Shown here: one piece after another, positions 1 to 6,178 of the stretch
How the letters are laid out: each line of letters starts with the position of its first letter
Numbering within the stretch: the first letter of the stretch is position 1
Assembly: GCA_021298235.1 (NCBI GenBank)
Contig: JAJTDX010000124.1
Coordinates: forward strand, 1 to 6,178
DNA length: 6,178 bases
Source of the DNA: Cryomorphaceae bacterium
GTDB lineage: Bacteria > Bacteroidota > Bacteroidia > Flavobacteriales > Crocinitomicaceae
Reading direction: 5' to 3'
Notes under the pieces: model-generated
What the model was told of the DNA's origin: nothing
What the model saw: the letters and a program-made list of their open reading frames with translations, nothing else
Databases searched by the model: none
Position numbers and translations under genes: made by a program

Positions 1-176
1 GGCCATTCGTTACGGTAGTTCAAGGCAAATCTCGGACAGCCATGAGAACCTGCAAACGCCGGATTCAGGTAGAGTGGATTGGCATAAAACTGGGTAAACG
101 TTGGGTCTTGCGCATTGACTGTCAGGTACATTAGTACAGCTGTGCAAGTAATTACTAAACGTTTAAGTCCTTTCAT
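1..176 (-). CDS. PorP/SprF-family type IX secretion system membrane protein, N-terminal part (runs off the left edge)
   Basis: This is the first 58 codons of a minus-strand gene; the rest lies outside the window. The start is the ATG at 176-174. The protein opens with a clear signal peptide: basic MKGLKR, a hydrophobic stretch, then a likely cut after VNAQ (about residue 23). The mature protein begins DPTFTQFYANPLYLNPAFAG, and a second conserved block, RFALNYRNEW, follows at 49-58. This opening (QF-Y-NPLYLNPAFAG, then a conserved R-NEW) is the hallmark of the PorP/SprF family. These are outer-membrane beta-barrel proteins of the T9SS; SprF is needed for secretion of the adhesin SprB in Flavobacterium, and PorP is a core T9SS component in Porphyromonas. 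Genomes often carry many paralogues, each tied to a particular large secreted protein, so I cannot tell which member this is. There is no Shine-Dalgarno sequence, as is usual in Bacteroidota. The gene is divergent from porU. Confidence 0.88.
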   Translation of the reverse strand, partial: MKGLKRLVITCTAVLMYLTVNAQDPTFTQFYANPLYLNPAFAGSHGCPRFALNYRNEW

Positions 177-206
177 TTGTGTTGGTTATGTACAACGAAA
201 TCTGAC

Positions 207-241
207 CAAAGATAACGCAAATTTCAAAATTTGGTTACAAA
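207..241 (-). promoter_or_regulatory. Bacteroidota-type promoter for the PorP/SprF-family gene
   Basis: On the minus strand the sequence TATCTTTG (214 down to 207) matches the Bacteroidota -7 consensus TAnnTTTG exactly. A TTTG at 241-238 can serve as the -33 element; the gap between the two is 23 bases, at the long end of the accepted range. Transcription would start near position 200, giving a 5' leader of about 24 bases before the ATG at 176. The inverted repeat at 218-233 lies between the two elements. The motif match is seen directly; activity is inferred. Confidence 0.6.
218..233. repeat. Perfect 7-bp inverted repeat within the promoter spacer
   Basis: CAAATTT at 218-224 and AAATTTG at 227-233 are exact reverse complements separated by two bases. 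The element lies between the -33 and -7 elements of the leftward promoter, a position where a bound dimeric regulator would block transcription. It is AT-rich and short, so chance is a real possibility. I do not recognise it as the site of a known regulator. Confidence 0.4.
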
Positions 242-312
242 TATGACAATTCGAAATAAAATAATCATCTAAACCAAACGTTTTTTTCAGTGTTAAATTG
301 TTAATCTATTTA

Positions 313-320
313 GATATTTG
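313..320 (+). promoter_or_regulatory. Weak candidate -7 element for porU
   Basis: GATATTTG differs from the TAnnTTTG consensus at one position and sits 31 bases before the porU ATG, giving a leader of about 25 bases. No TTG lies at the proper -33 distance; a run of seven T at 281-287 is the only notable sequence there. It is the best candidate in the region but weak. Confidence 0.25.
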
Positions 321-351
321 TCCTGTGAAGTACATAAAACCTCGCTTGTCT

Positions 352-3300
352 ATGATTCGAGTTACTAAAACATTAATTTTTCTCTTCTTGAATTTTTTAG
401 CTATTTCACAAGATACGCTTGAATTCAAACTTCAATGGTTGAATCCTGAGACATACAAAAGTCAAGGTCGGGAAATTTCAATTCCAACTATTGCGGGACA
501 AATGCCTGACAATGGTAGGCCTGTTTTTTATGGTATTCGCAAACTAAATTCGATCAATTTTAGTTTGATTTTAAATGATGTTAGTTCATCAGTTGCACCA
601 AAGCTAGACATTGAATATTTGAAAACACACAATTTCTACATTCCTTCCGAGGCAAATGTTCAAATGAAGGTTACGAGTGACAGAGGCAAACCTCGGGCCG
701 TCGTTTATACATTTCCGTATTTTATTAAAGATGGGAAAGTCATGCGAATTGACCGGTTTTCGCTTCGATTTGAATCAAATCCTTCATTTGTTGCTGTAAA
801 TAAGAGTTTTGTCACACAATCTGCTCTAGCTCAAGGTTCCGGAACGTGGTACAAAATAGCCGTAGATAAGGATGGTATTTATAAGATAGACAAGTCTTTT
901 TTGGAGGCATGCGGAATTGCCTTAGATGGTTTGGATCCCAATTCAATAAATATTTATGGAAACGGAGATGGCAAATTGCCTGAATTGAACAGTGTTCCTC
1001 GAACCGATGATCTGGCCAAAAATGCAATTCAGGTTGTTGGAGGTAGCGATGGAACGTTTGATGATGGGGATTATATTCTTTTCTATGGGTGGGGGCCACA
1101 TCGGTGGAGTGCTACCGGTTCTTCCATGGATCAGGACAGACATATTTACAGCGATCAGTCGTGTTACTTTATAAATATAAACAGCAATGAGCCCCCTCTT
1201 CGAATTGATGATGTTGCAAGCTCTCTTCTTTCTCCAACGTATACCGTAACGTCTTATTCCTATTCCGATGTTCATGAGGTGGATAATGTGAATTTGGTTG
1301 GAGGAGGCCAGCGTTGGTATGGAGAATTGTTCGATACCGAATTAGAACAAACGTTTAATTTCACTATTCCAAATATAGAAAGTACATCTCCGGTTTTCTT
1401 CAAGGTATCCATGGCGTCTAATTCGGTGAGTTCTTCCGGGACAGCACAAGATTACTTTGTCAACGGGAATTTACTTTCCAGTTCAGCACTGCCGGTTGTT
1501 TCCTATGATTATTTCCGTTCGGTAAAATCATTTACATGGTCGAATCCCACGAGTAACATCAATCTTAAAATTCGGATTACAAGAAATTCCCCCAATACGG
1601 TGGCATACCTAGATCGGATATTATTGAATGCCAGGAGAAAGCTCATCTTTAATGGAACGCAACTAAATTTTAGGGATCTAAGTTCTGTAGGCGCTGGATT
1701 TGTTTCCTCTTTTTCAGTATCGAACTTTCCTTCAGGAGGTTTTGTGTGGGATGTAACGGATCGTCATCAACCGTACCGTCAACTCGGAACAACAGGTTCC
1801 GGGTCTTATACATTTGTTGCGGAAACGGACACGTTGCGTGAATATGTTGTTTCAAACGGAATTGATTTTTACCTGCCAACGCGAATAGGACCTGTGTCTC
1901 ATCAAAATTTACATGGCTTAGAAGCAGCAGATCTGCTTATTGTTACGCATCCAAATTTTATCTCTCAGGCACAACGATTGGCCTCCCTGCATGAATCCGA
2001 AGGTACCACTGCGCACGTGGTTACAACAACACAGATATTCAATGAGTTTAGCTCAGGTATGCAGGATGCCACTGCTATCCGAATGTTTGCTAAAATGTTC
2101 TACGACAGAGGGGCGACCAACCCCGCTACCCGTCCGAAAAATTTATTGCTTTTTGGAGATGGTACGTATGATCCAAAAAACAGACTTTCAAACAATAATA
2201 ATTTTATCATCACTTATCAAGTGCTGGTGGATTTCAGTGAGGACCATATTTCTGCTCTTGTTACTGATGATTACTACGGAATGTTGGACGATGCAGAGTC
2301 TATTGAGCCTACTGATCTAATGGATATTGGCGTTGGAAGATTGCTGGTGTCAGATGCTCAAATGGCAAAGGAACAAGTGGATAAAATCGAACATTATTTA
2401 AAGAATGGTTCGACATTATTTAACAATTCCACTGCCTCTTCCTGCTCCGTGAGTTCAAACGCTGCATCTTCAACCTTCGGTGAATGGCGTACGAATTACG
2501 TACAGATAGCAGATGACGAAGAAGGTGGGTATTTTATTACTCAAGATACAGAACCGCAGTATGAGGAGGTGAAATTGCAGCATCCTGAAATGAATTGTGA
2601 TAAACTGTACTGTGACGCATTTCCGCAGGAAGTTACAGCAGGAGGAGAACGTTATCCGGACATCTATAATGCCATTACAGATCGCATTGAACGAGGAGCT
2701 CTGGTTGTTAATTATGTTGGTCACGGTGGAGAGGTCGGATTGGCAGAGGAGCGTATTGTAACGATTCCACAAATTCAAGATTGGGACAACATTCACAAGC
2801 TGAATCTTTTTGTTTCTGCAACATGTGAATTTACCAAATACGATGATCCAAAACGCGTTTCGGCAGGTGAGTGGGTTGCATTGAATCCAACAGGAGGTGC
2901 TATTGCGCTTATGACAACTTCTCGTTCGGTATTCTTCGGTGTAAATACGTTGACTGGTCTCAAATTTTTCGAAACAGTATTTCAGCGTGATGCGGAAAAT
3001 CAGCCACTGACCTTTGGAGAGATTATGAGAGTGACAAAGAATGGTTCCGGTTCCAATGAAAATAAACGAAGTTTCACGCTCATCGGCGACCCTGCATTAA
3101 AATTGGCTTTACCCCGAATGCGGGTAGTGACGGACAGTATTAATGGATTAAGTCCGGATTTGGAGATTGATACACTCAGAGCATTGAGTAAAGTAACCGT
3201 AAAGGGACATCTTGAAGGTTTTAATGGAAATATTTTGAATGGATTCAGCGGAGTCTTGACTCCGACAGTTTTTGATAAACCTAAGATCCAGACAACCCTG

Positions 3301-4197
3301 GGTCAGAACGATGATTCTCCGGAGATTGATTTTGAACTTCAGAAAAATGTCGTGTATAAAGGAAAGGCTTCAGTATCAAACGGTTATTTTTCGTTTACGT
3401 TCATTGTGCCGAAAGACATCAATTATTCCTTCGGGAATGGAAAGATCAGTTACTATGCAAACAGTTCGAGCACTGATGCTGCCGGTTCAGACACTCGCTT
3501 TAGGATTGGAGGATTTGATACGCTTGGATTGAACGATGCTGTTGGCCCTGAAATCGAGTTGTTCATGAACGATGAGAATTTCGTTTCAGGCGGTATTACC
3601 GATGAAACTCCTGTGTTGATTGCCAACTTATTCGATGAGAATGGGATAAATACAGTAGGAAATGGAATTGGTCATGACCTAACGGCTATTGTCGACGGTA
3701 AAACATCCGAACCGGTAGTACTGAACGATTATTACACAGCCGATCTTGACTCGTATCAATCCGGTGAGGTGAGGTACACGTTTCCGGCTCTCGAGAAAGG
3801 AACACATACCCTGACGCTTAAAGTATGGGATGTGAACAATAATTCATCCGAAAAAACGATTGAATTTAATGTTCAGGAAAAAGAAGATCTTGCTTTAGAT
3901 CATGTGTTGAATTACCCCAACCCGTTTACTACGAGAACTTCTTTTTATTTCGAACACAACCAAGTCTGTTCGCATCTGGAGGCTCAGATACAGATATTTA
4001 CGGTGTCAGGACGCTTGGTACGTTCGATAAATCAACTCGTTCAGACAGAAGGATTCAGATCTCAGGGCATTGAATGGGATGGAAAGGATGATTTTGGCGA
4101 TCAGCTTGCAAAAGGAGTGTACGTTTATGCTGTCAAAGTCACTGCTCCTGATGGCCAAAAAGCGGAAAAGATTGAAAAATTAGTTTTATTGCGTTAA
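352..4197 (+). CDS. porU: Type IX secretion system C25-family sortase PorU
   Basis: This 1281-residue protein is the T9SS sortase. It acts at the cell surface, cutting C-terminal sorting domains from exported cargo and joining the cargo to a surface anchor, with PorV, PorQ and PorZ as partners. I chose the ATG at 352 because it gives a signal peptide (MIRVTKTLIFLFLNFLAIS, cut near 19-20); the frame is open from a TTG at 298, but those 18 residues are not signal-like. An N-terminal region typical of PorU includes GTWYKI at 164-169. The gingipain-like peptidase C25 domain spans about 524-920, with ADLLIVTHP near 526, FGDG at 601-604, DDYYG at 639-643, DIGVGR at 658-663, catalytic His791 in YVGHGGE, catalytic Cys825 in SATCEF, and GDPAL at 912-916. 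The His-Cys spacing of 34 is close to that of gingipains. Residues about 1181-1281 form a T9SS C-terminal domain (NYPNPF, KGVYVYAV), also known in other PorU proteins. The frame is intact, and porV follows 53 bases later. Confidence 0.94.
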   Translation: MIRVTKTLIFLFLNFLAISQDTLEFKLQWLNPETYKSQGREISIPTIAGQMPDNGRPVFYGIRKLNSINFSLILNDVSSSVAPKLDIEYLKTHNFYIPSEANVQMKVTSDRGKPRAVVYTFPYFIKDGKVMRIDRFSLRFESNPSFVAVNKSFVTQSALAQGSGTWYKIAVDKDGIYKIDKSFLEACGIALDGLDPNSINIYGNGDGKLPELNSVPRTDDLAKNAIQVVGGSDGTFDDGDYILFYGWGPHRWSATGSSMDQDRHIYSDQSCYFININSNEPPLRIDDVASSLLSPTYTVTSYSYSDVHEVDNVNLVGGGQRWYGELFDTELEQTFNFTIPNIESTSPVFFKVSMASNSVSSSGTAQDYFVNGNLLSSSALPVVSYDYFRSVKSFTWSNPTSNINLKIRITRNSPNTVAYLDRILLNARRKLIFNGTQLNFRDLSSVGAGFVSSFSVSNFPSGGFVWDVTDRHQPYRQLGTTGSGSYTFVAETDTLREYVVSNGIDFYLPTRIGPVSHQNLHGLEAADLLIVTHPNFISQAQRLASLHESEGTTAHVVTTTQIFNEFSSGMQDATAIRMFAKMFYDRGATNPATRPKNLLLFGDGTYDPKNRLSNNNNFIITYQVLVDFSEDHISALVTDDYYGMLDDAESIEPTDLMDIGVGRLLVSDAQMAKEQVDKIEHYLKNGSTLFNNSTASSCSVSSNAASSTFGEWRTNYVQIADDEEGGYFITQDTEPQYEEVKLQHPEMNCDKLYCDAFPQEVTAGGERYPDIYNAITDRIERGALVVNYVGHGGEVGLAEERIVTIPQIQDWDNIHKLNLFVSATCEFTKYDDPKRVSAGEWVALNPTGGAIALMTTSRSVFFGVNTLTGLKFFETVFQRDAENQPLTFGEIMRVTKNGSGSNENKRSFTLIGDPALKLALPRMRVVTDSINGLSPDLEIDTLRALSKVTVKGHLEGFNGNILNGFSGVLTPTVFDKPKIQTTLGQNDDSPEIDFELQKNVVYKGKASVSNGYFSFTFIVPKDINYSFGNGKISYYANSSSTDAAGSDTRFRIGGFDTLGLNDAVGPEIELFMNDENFVSGGITDETPVLIANLFDENGINTVGNGIGHDLTAIVDGKTSEPVVLNDYYTADLDSYQSGEVRYTFPALEKGTHTLTLKVWDVNNNSSEKTIEFNVQEKEDLALDHVLNYPNPFTTRTSFYFEHNQVCSHLEAQIQIFTVSGRLVRSINQLVQTEGFRSQGIEWDGKDDFGDQLAKGVYVYAVKVTAPDGQKAEKIEKLVLLR

Positions 4198-4224
4198 TCA
4201 CACAATAAAGCGTGTTGAAATACG

Positions 4225-4232
4225 TATATTTG
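4225..4232 (+). promoter_or_regulatory. -7 element of a possible porV promoter
   Basis: TATATTTG matches TAnnTTTG exactly and lies 18 bases before the porV ATG, in the 53-base gap after porU. Transcription would begin about 12 bases before the start codon. The -33 element is poor: the nearest upstream TTG (4189-4191) is 33 bases away, too far. porV may thus have its own start in addition to read-through from porU. The identical octamer precedes bioB. Confidence 0.4.
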
Positions 4233-4250
4233 CCAACCCATAATGATTTT

Positions 4251-5405
4251 ATGCGCAGAACAGGCTCTTTTTTAATGGTGTTTTTGTTGCCTTTGAGTGT
4301 AATGGCTCAATCTGGTGTTACCCAGAATGATCTTCAATTGAATACCATTACAACCGCGCTGCCTTTCATGGCGATAACCCCTGATTCTCGTGCCGGAGGA
4401 ATGGGAGATGCGGGAACTGCACTTAGTGGTGATGCAAACTCAATCTACTGGAATACGTCCCTTTTAAATTTTGCCAAAGATAAATCCGAGATCAGCTTGT
4501 CTTACACACCATGGTTAAGGCAGTTAACGAATGATATGCATTTGTCCTATTTGTCTGGTTTTCACAAATTAGACGAGCGAAATGCCATTGCTGGAGCTAT
4601 TCGATTTTTCAGTCTGGGGGAAATTACCTTTACCGATGCCTCCGGAAATGTTATTCGGGATGACAAGCCCAGCGAGTTTGAGCTAACCGCCGGATATGCA
4701 TTCAGATTAAGTGAGCGATTAAGTGTCGGGATCAATGGAAAGTTCGCTTATTCCAATTTAACAGGTGGTCTGACGGTAGCCGGTGTAAATACGAAAGCAG
4801 GTGTAGTAGGTGCAACAGACATTTCATTTTCGTATTACAATGACGATGTTCAGTTAGGATCCACTGATGGAGTGTACACGTTTGGTTTGACAATCAATAA
4901 TGTGGGGAACAAAGTGGCTTACTCCGAACTGGCGACAAGAGATTTTATTCCAATCAATATGAAAATTGGAAACTCCTTCAAGGCTAAGTTTGACAAATAC
5001 AACCATTTGACTGCTTCTTTCGACATTCAACGCCTTCTTGTCCCGACGCCAGCATATTATGACTTCTACGATAGTGATTACCAGATGATCTCAGGAAGAA
5101 ATACCGATGTGGGCGTCATTGCAGGAATGGTTCAATCATTCTATGATGCACCTGGTGCACCTGTGACAGATGAGGCAGGGGATTACGTTCAAAATGCGGA
5201 TGGATCTTTTCAAGTCGTCAAAAATTCTAAATTCAAAGAAGAACTTTCAGAAATCAATTTTGCTTTGGGCCTTGAATATTGGTATAACAATGTACTAGCT
5301 ATTCGCAGTGGCGTGTTTTACGAAAACAAGAATAAAGGTAACAGACAGTATTTCAATTTAGGGGTTGGCTTCAAATACAATAAGTTTGGTGTTGACATGT
5401 CTTAA
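4251..5405 (+). CDS. porV: Type IX secretion system outer-membrane shuttle protein PorV (LptO), apparently frameshifted at its C-terminus
   Basis: PorV is a 14-stranded outer-membrane barrel of the FadL type. It collects cargo from the SprA/Sov translocon and delivers it to the PorU attachment complex. The ATG at 4251 gives a signal peptide (MRRTGSFLMVFLLPLSVMAQ, cut near residue 20); a GTG at 4212 would add 13 unlikely residues. The family signature is clear: ALPFMAITPDSRAGGMGDAG, then SIYWN, LSYTPWLRQL, a YLSGFHKLDERNAIAG segment, FFSLGEI and, near the end, NLGVGFKYNKFGVDMS. The open frame stops after 384 residues, immediately after the GVDMS strand, where PorV proteins normally continue with a YL-like turn and a PLxNTLRF strand. 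That missing strand is present in the +1 frame (5402-5509), so the gene is probably broken by an indel at about 5400-5405. It lies between porU and ispF in the same direction. Confidence 0.9.
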   Translation: MRRTGSFLMVFLLPLSVMAQSGVTQNDLQLNTITTALPFMAITPDSRAGGMGDAGTALSGDANSIYWNTSLLNFAKDKSEISLSYTPWLRQLTNDMHLSYLSGFHKLDERNAIAGAIRFFSLGEITFTDASGNVIRDDKPSEFELTAGYAFRLSERLSVGINGKFAYSNLTGGLTVAGVNTKAGVVGATDISFSYYNDDVQLGSTDGVYTFGLTINNVGNKVAYSELATRDFIPINMKIGNSFKAKFDKYNHLTASFDIQRLLVPTPAYYDFYDSDYQMISGRNTDVGVIAGMVQSFYDAPGAPVTDEAGDYVQNADGSFQVVKNSKFKEELSEINFALGLEYWYNNVLAIRSGVFYENKNKGNRQYFNLGVGFKYNKFGVDMS

Positions 5406-5509
5406 ATGGTCGTCAGAGCCCCTTGGCAAATACACTTCGCTTTACACTGCGCATGACGCTTGGGGATTCTTCCTCTGAAAGCGAAAGTTCTGACGCAAAA
5501 CCTGAATAA
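5402..5509 (+). pseudogene. porV: Out-of-frame 3' end of porV
   Basis: Read from 5402, in the +1 frame relative to the porV frame above, this stretch encodes 35 residues and ends at TAA 5507-5509. It begins LNGRQSPLANTLRFTLRMTL and is followed by GDSSSESESSDAKPE. SPLANTLRFTL is the motif expected for the last beta-strand of PorV proteins, and it starts right where the main frame stops after GVDMS. The segment has no start codon of its own. Restoring the frame needs one extra base (or 3n+1 bases) near 5400-5405. For example, a lost copy of a CTTA tandem would give DMSYLNG, the Tyr-Leu expected at this point in the family. The acidic, Ser-rich tail after the strand is unusual for an outer-membrane barrel. 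The restored porV would end six bases before ispF. Confidence 0.82.
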
Positions 5510-5515
5510 TTTCTT

Positions 5516-5995
5516 ATGGACATCAGGGTAGGATTTGGGGTTGATGTACATCGCTTAGCGGAGACTCATGAACTGTTTATCGGTGGTAAAAAAATCGAAT
5601 CTGACCTAGGTGCAGTCGGACACTCAGATGCAGATGTGTTGTTACACGCTATCTGTGATGCATTGCTGGGAGCTGCTAATCTTAGGGACATAGGGTATCA
5701 TTTTTCGGATACGGATCCCAAATTCAAAGGCATTGATTCAAAGATCTTACTGAAGGAGGTCATGAATTTGCTGGAAAGAGATAATTGGCGGGTCGTTAAC
5801 ATCGATTGCACAGTTATTTTGGAGAAACCGAAGCTCAATCCACACATCCCTGAAATGCAAGAAATCATTGCCGGAATTCTAAAAACAGAGCCCGAAAGAA
5901 TTTCTATCAAAGCGACCACACATGAAAAGGTGGATTCCTTTGGTGAGCGAAAGGCCGTAAAGGCATATGCAGTGTGTCTCATTCACAAAGCATGA
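5516..5995 (+). CDS. ispF: 2-C-methyl-D-erythritol 2,4-cyclodiphosphate synthase IspF
   Basis: IspF converts CDP-methylerythritol 2-phosphate to methylerythritol 2,4-cyclodiphosphate with release of CMP, the fifth step of the MEP route to isoprenoids; it works as a cytosolic trimer. The 159-residue length is normal for the family. The zinc site is visible: Asp10 and His12 in VDVHR and His44 in LLHAICDALLGA. GHSDAD at 35-40, DIGYHFSDTDPKFKG at 58-72 and D74-S75 are also conserved. The nucleotide-binding motif starts normally at 130-135 (SIKATT), with the conserved Glu137-Lys138. It then departs from the common EKLGFxGRxEG: here it reads EKVDSFGERKAV, which appears to carry one extra residue. 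The start at 5516 places the DVH motif at the usual distance from the N-terminus; there is no Shine-Dalgarno sequence. The gene sits six bases after the restored porV frame, suggesting one transcript. I recall the order porU-porV-ispF from other Bacteroidota, but cannot verify it here. Confidence 0.95.
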   Translation: MDIRVGFGVDVHRLAETHELFIGGKKIESDLGAVGHSDADVLLHAICDALLGAANLRDIGYHFSDTDPKFKGIDSKILLKEVMNLLERDNWRVVNIDCTVILEKPKLNPHIPEMQEIIAGILKTEPERISIKATTHEKVDSFGERKAVKAYAVCLIHKA

Positions 5996-6022
5996 CCGTT
6001 TCCTGAAATAGTCCCGAATACC

Positions 6023-6030
6023 TATATTTG
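6023..6030 (+). promoter_or_regulatory. -7 element of a possible bioB promoter
   Basis: TATATTTG is an exact TAnnTTTG match, 17 bases before the bioB ATG. No TTG is found 17-23 bases upstream, so the -33 element is weak. The last four bases are part of a 10-bp perfect palindrome, TTTGTACAAA (6027-6036), that would overlap the transcription start. A regulator bound there could block initiation. The motif is seen directly; the function is inferred. Confidence 0.42.
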
Positions 6031-6047
6031 TACAAACCAAATTGGAG

Positions 6048-6178
6048 ATGAAGATCAATCCGCACTATCGCAGCAAGGAAAGCTTGCTGGAGTTGTACAA
6101 CAAGCCTTTATTGGAGCTTGTTTTCGAGGCAGCCACCATTCACCGTGCCGAGCAAAGCATCTTACCATAGTCAGATGC
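6048..6178 (+). CDS. bioB: Biotin synthase BioB, N-terminal fragment with an in-frame stop near the right edge
   Basis: The frame from ATG 6048 encodes 40 residues and meets TAG at 6168-6170, eight bases before the window ends. Residues 17-33 (YNKPLLELVFEAATIHR) match the conserved N-terminal helix of biotin synthase (typically xxNKPLxxLxxEAxxVHR), the radical-SAM enzyme that inserts sulfur into dethiobiotin. In the family, HR is followed within a few residues by an HDPNEVQ-like block and then the SIKTGGC segment. Here HRAEQSILP-stop follows instead. The +1 frame reads YHSQM just before the edge, which resembles the expected block, so an indel between about 6150 and 6167 is likely. The radical-SAM cysteines would lie outside the window. 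The identification rests on one short conserved segment but that segment is distinctive. The 52-base gap after ispF has a candidate promoter and no clear terminator. Confidence 0.7.

Noticed and set aside
298..351. Extension of porU upstream to the TTG at 298
   Set aside because: The added 18 residues are not signal-like and would bury the signal peptide that begins at ATG 352. They also overlap the only candidate promoter.
943..1275. Minus-strand open frames inside porU (also 812-1099, 1670-1879 and 2470-2796)
   Set aside because: They lie opposite a conserved, intact gene, have no recognisable domains, and overlap one another. They are by-products of porU codon use.
2407..2640. Cys- and acid-rich stretch in porU before the catalytic His, considered as an inserted domain
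   Set aside because: The region between DIGVGR and the catalytic His is variable in C25 peptidases, and the frame and base composition continue smoothly, so there is no sign of an insertion.
4185..4209. Inverted repeat TTTATTG ... CAATAAA around the porU stop codon, a possible terminator
   Set aside because: The stem is seven pairs with a single G-C pair and an 11-base loop, and no T-run follows. It would be too weak to act as a terminator.
4212..4250. GTG start for porV at 4212
   Set aside because: It adds 13 residues before a clear signal peptide and would place the start codon upstream of the -7 element at 4225-4232. ATG 4251 fits better.
5698..5982. Minus-strand open frame opposite ispF
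   Set aside because: It fully overlaps a highly conserved enzyme gene and its translation resembles no family I know.
1..6178. CRISPR arrays, tRNA or rRNA genes, insertion sequences
   Set aside because: No regularly spaced repeats, cloverleaf-like sequences, rRNA segments, transposase genes or terminal inverted repeats were seen.

Overview
The window looks like a piece of a Bacteroidota chromosome. A Flavobacteriales-like member is a reasonable guess, but the sequence does not prove it. Three things point there: type IX secretion (T9SS) genes, which are confined to this phylum and close relatives; start codons without Shine-Dalgarno sequences; and promoter -7 elements of the Bacteroidota form TAnnTTTG.

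Layout. Positions 1-176 hold the start of a minus-strand PorP/SprF-family gene that runs off the left edge. Positions 177-351 are a divergent intergenic region with a convincing Bacteroidota promoter for that gene, a perfect inverted repeat inside the promoter, and at most a weak promoter for the rightward genes. The rightward series is porU (352-4197, the C25-family T9SS sortase), porV (4251-5405, the outer-membrane shuttle protein) and ispF (5516-5995, MEP-pathway isoprenoid synthesis). The start of a biotin synthase gene (bioB, from 6048) follows to the right edge. No stretch longer than 300 bases lacks a gene.

How the genes work together. PorU and PorV belong to the cell-surface attachment complex. 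PorV carries cargo from the translocon, and PorU cuts off the C-terminal sorting domain and attaches the cargo to the surface. PorP/SprF proteins are outer-membrane T9SS components. So both sides of the intergenic region serve the same secretion machine. ispF and bioB are housekeeping metabolism, and ispF sits so close to porV that co-transcription is likely.

The main anomaly is near the 3' end of porV. The annotated frame stops at 5403-5405, but the next 35 codons in the +1 frame encode the expected final beta-strand segment of PorV, ending six bases before ispF. porV is therefore frameshifted, by mutation or by sequence error. The bioB fragment likewise meets an in-frame stop at 6168-6170. 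Two broken frames in the last 800 bases raise the possibility of a local sequence-quality problem. I found no evidence of a wholly new biological system; the content is a recognisable T9SS locus with a few oddities.
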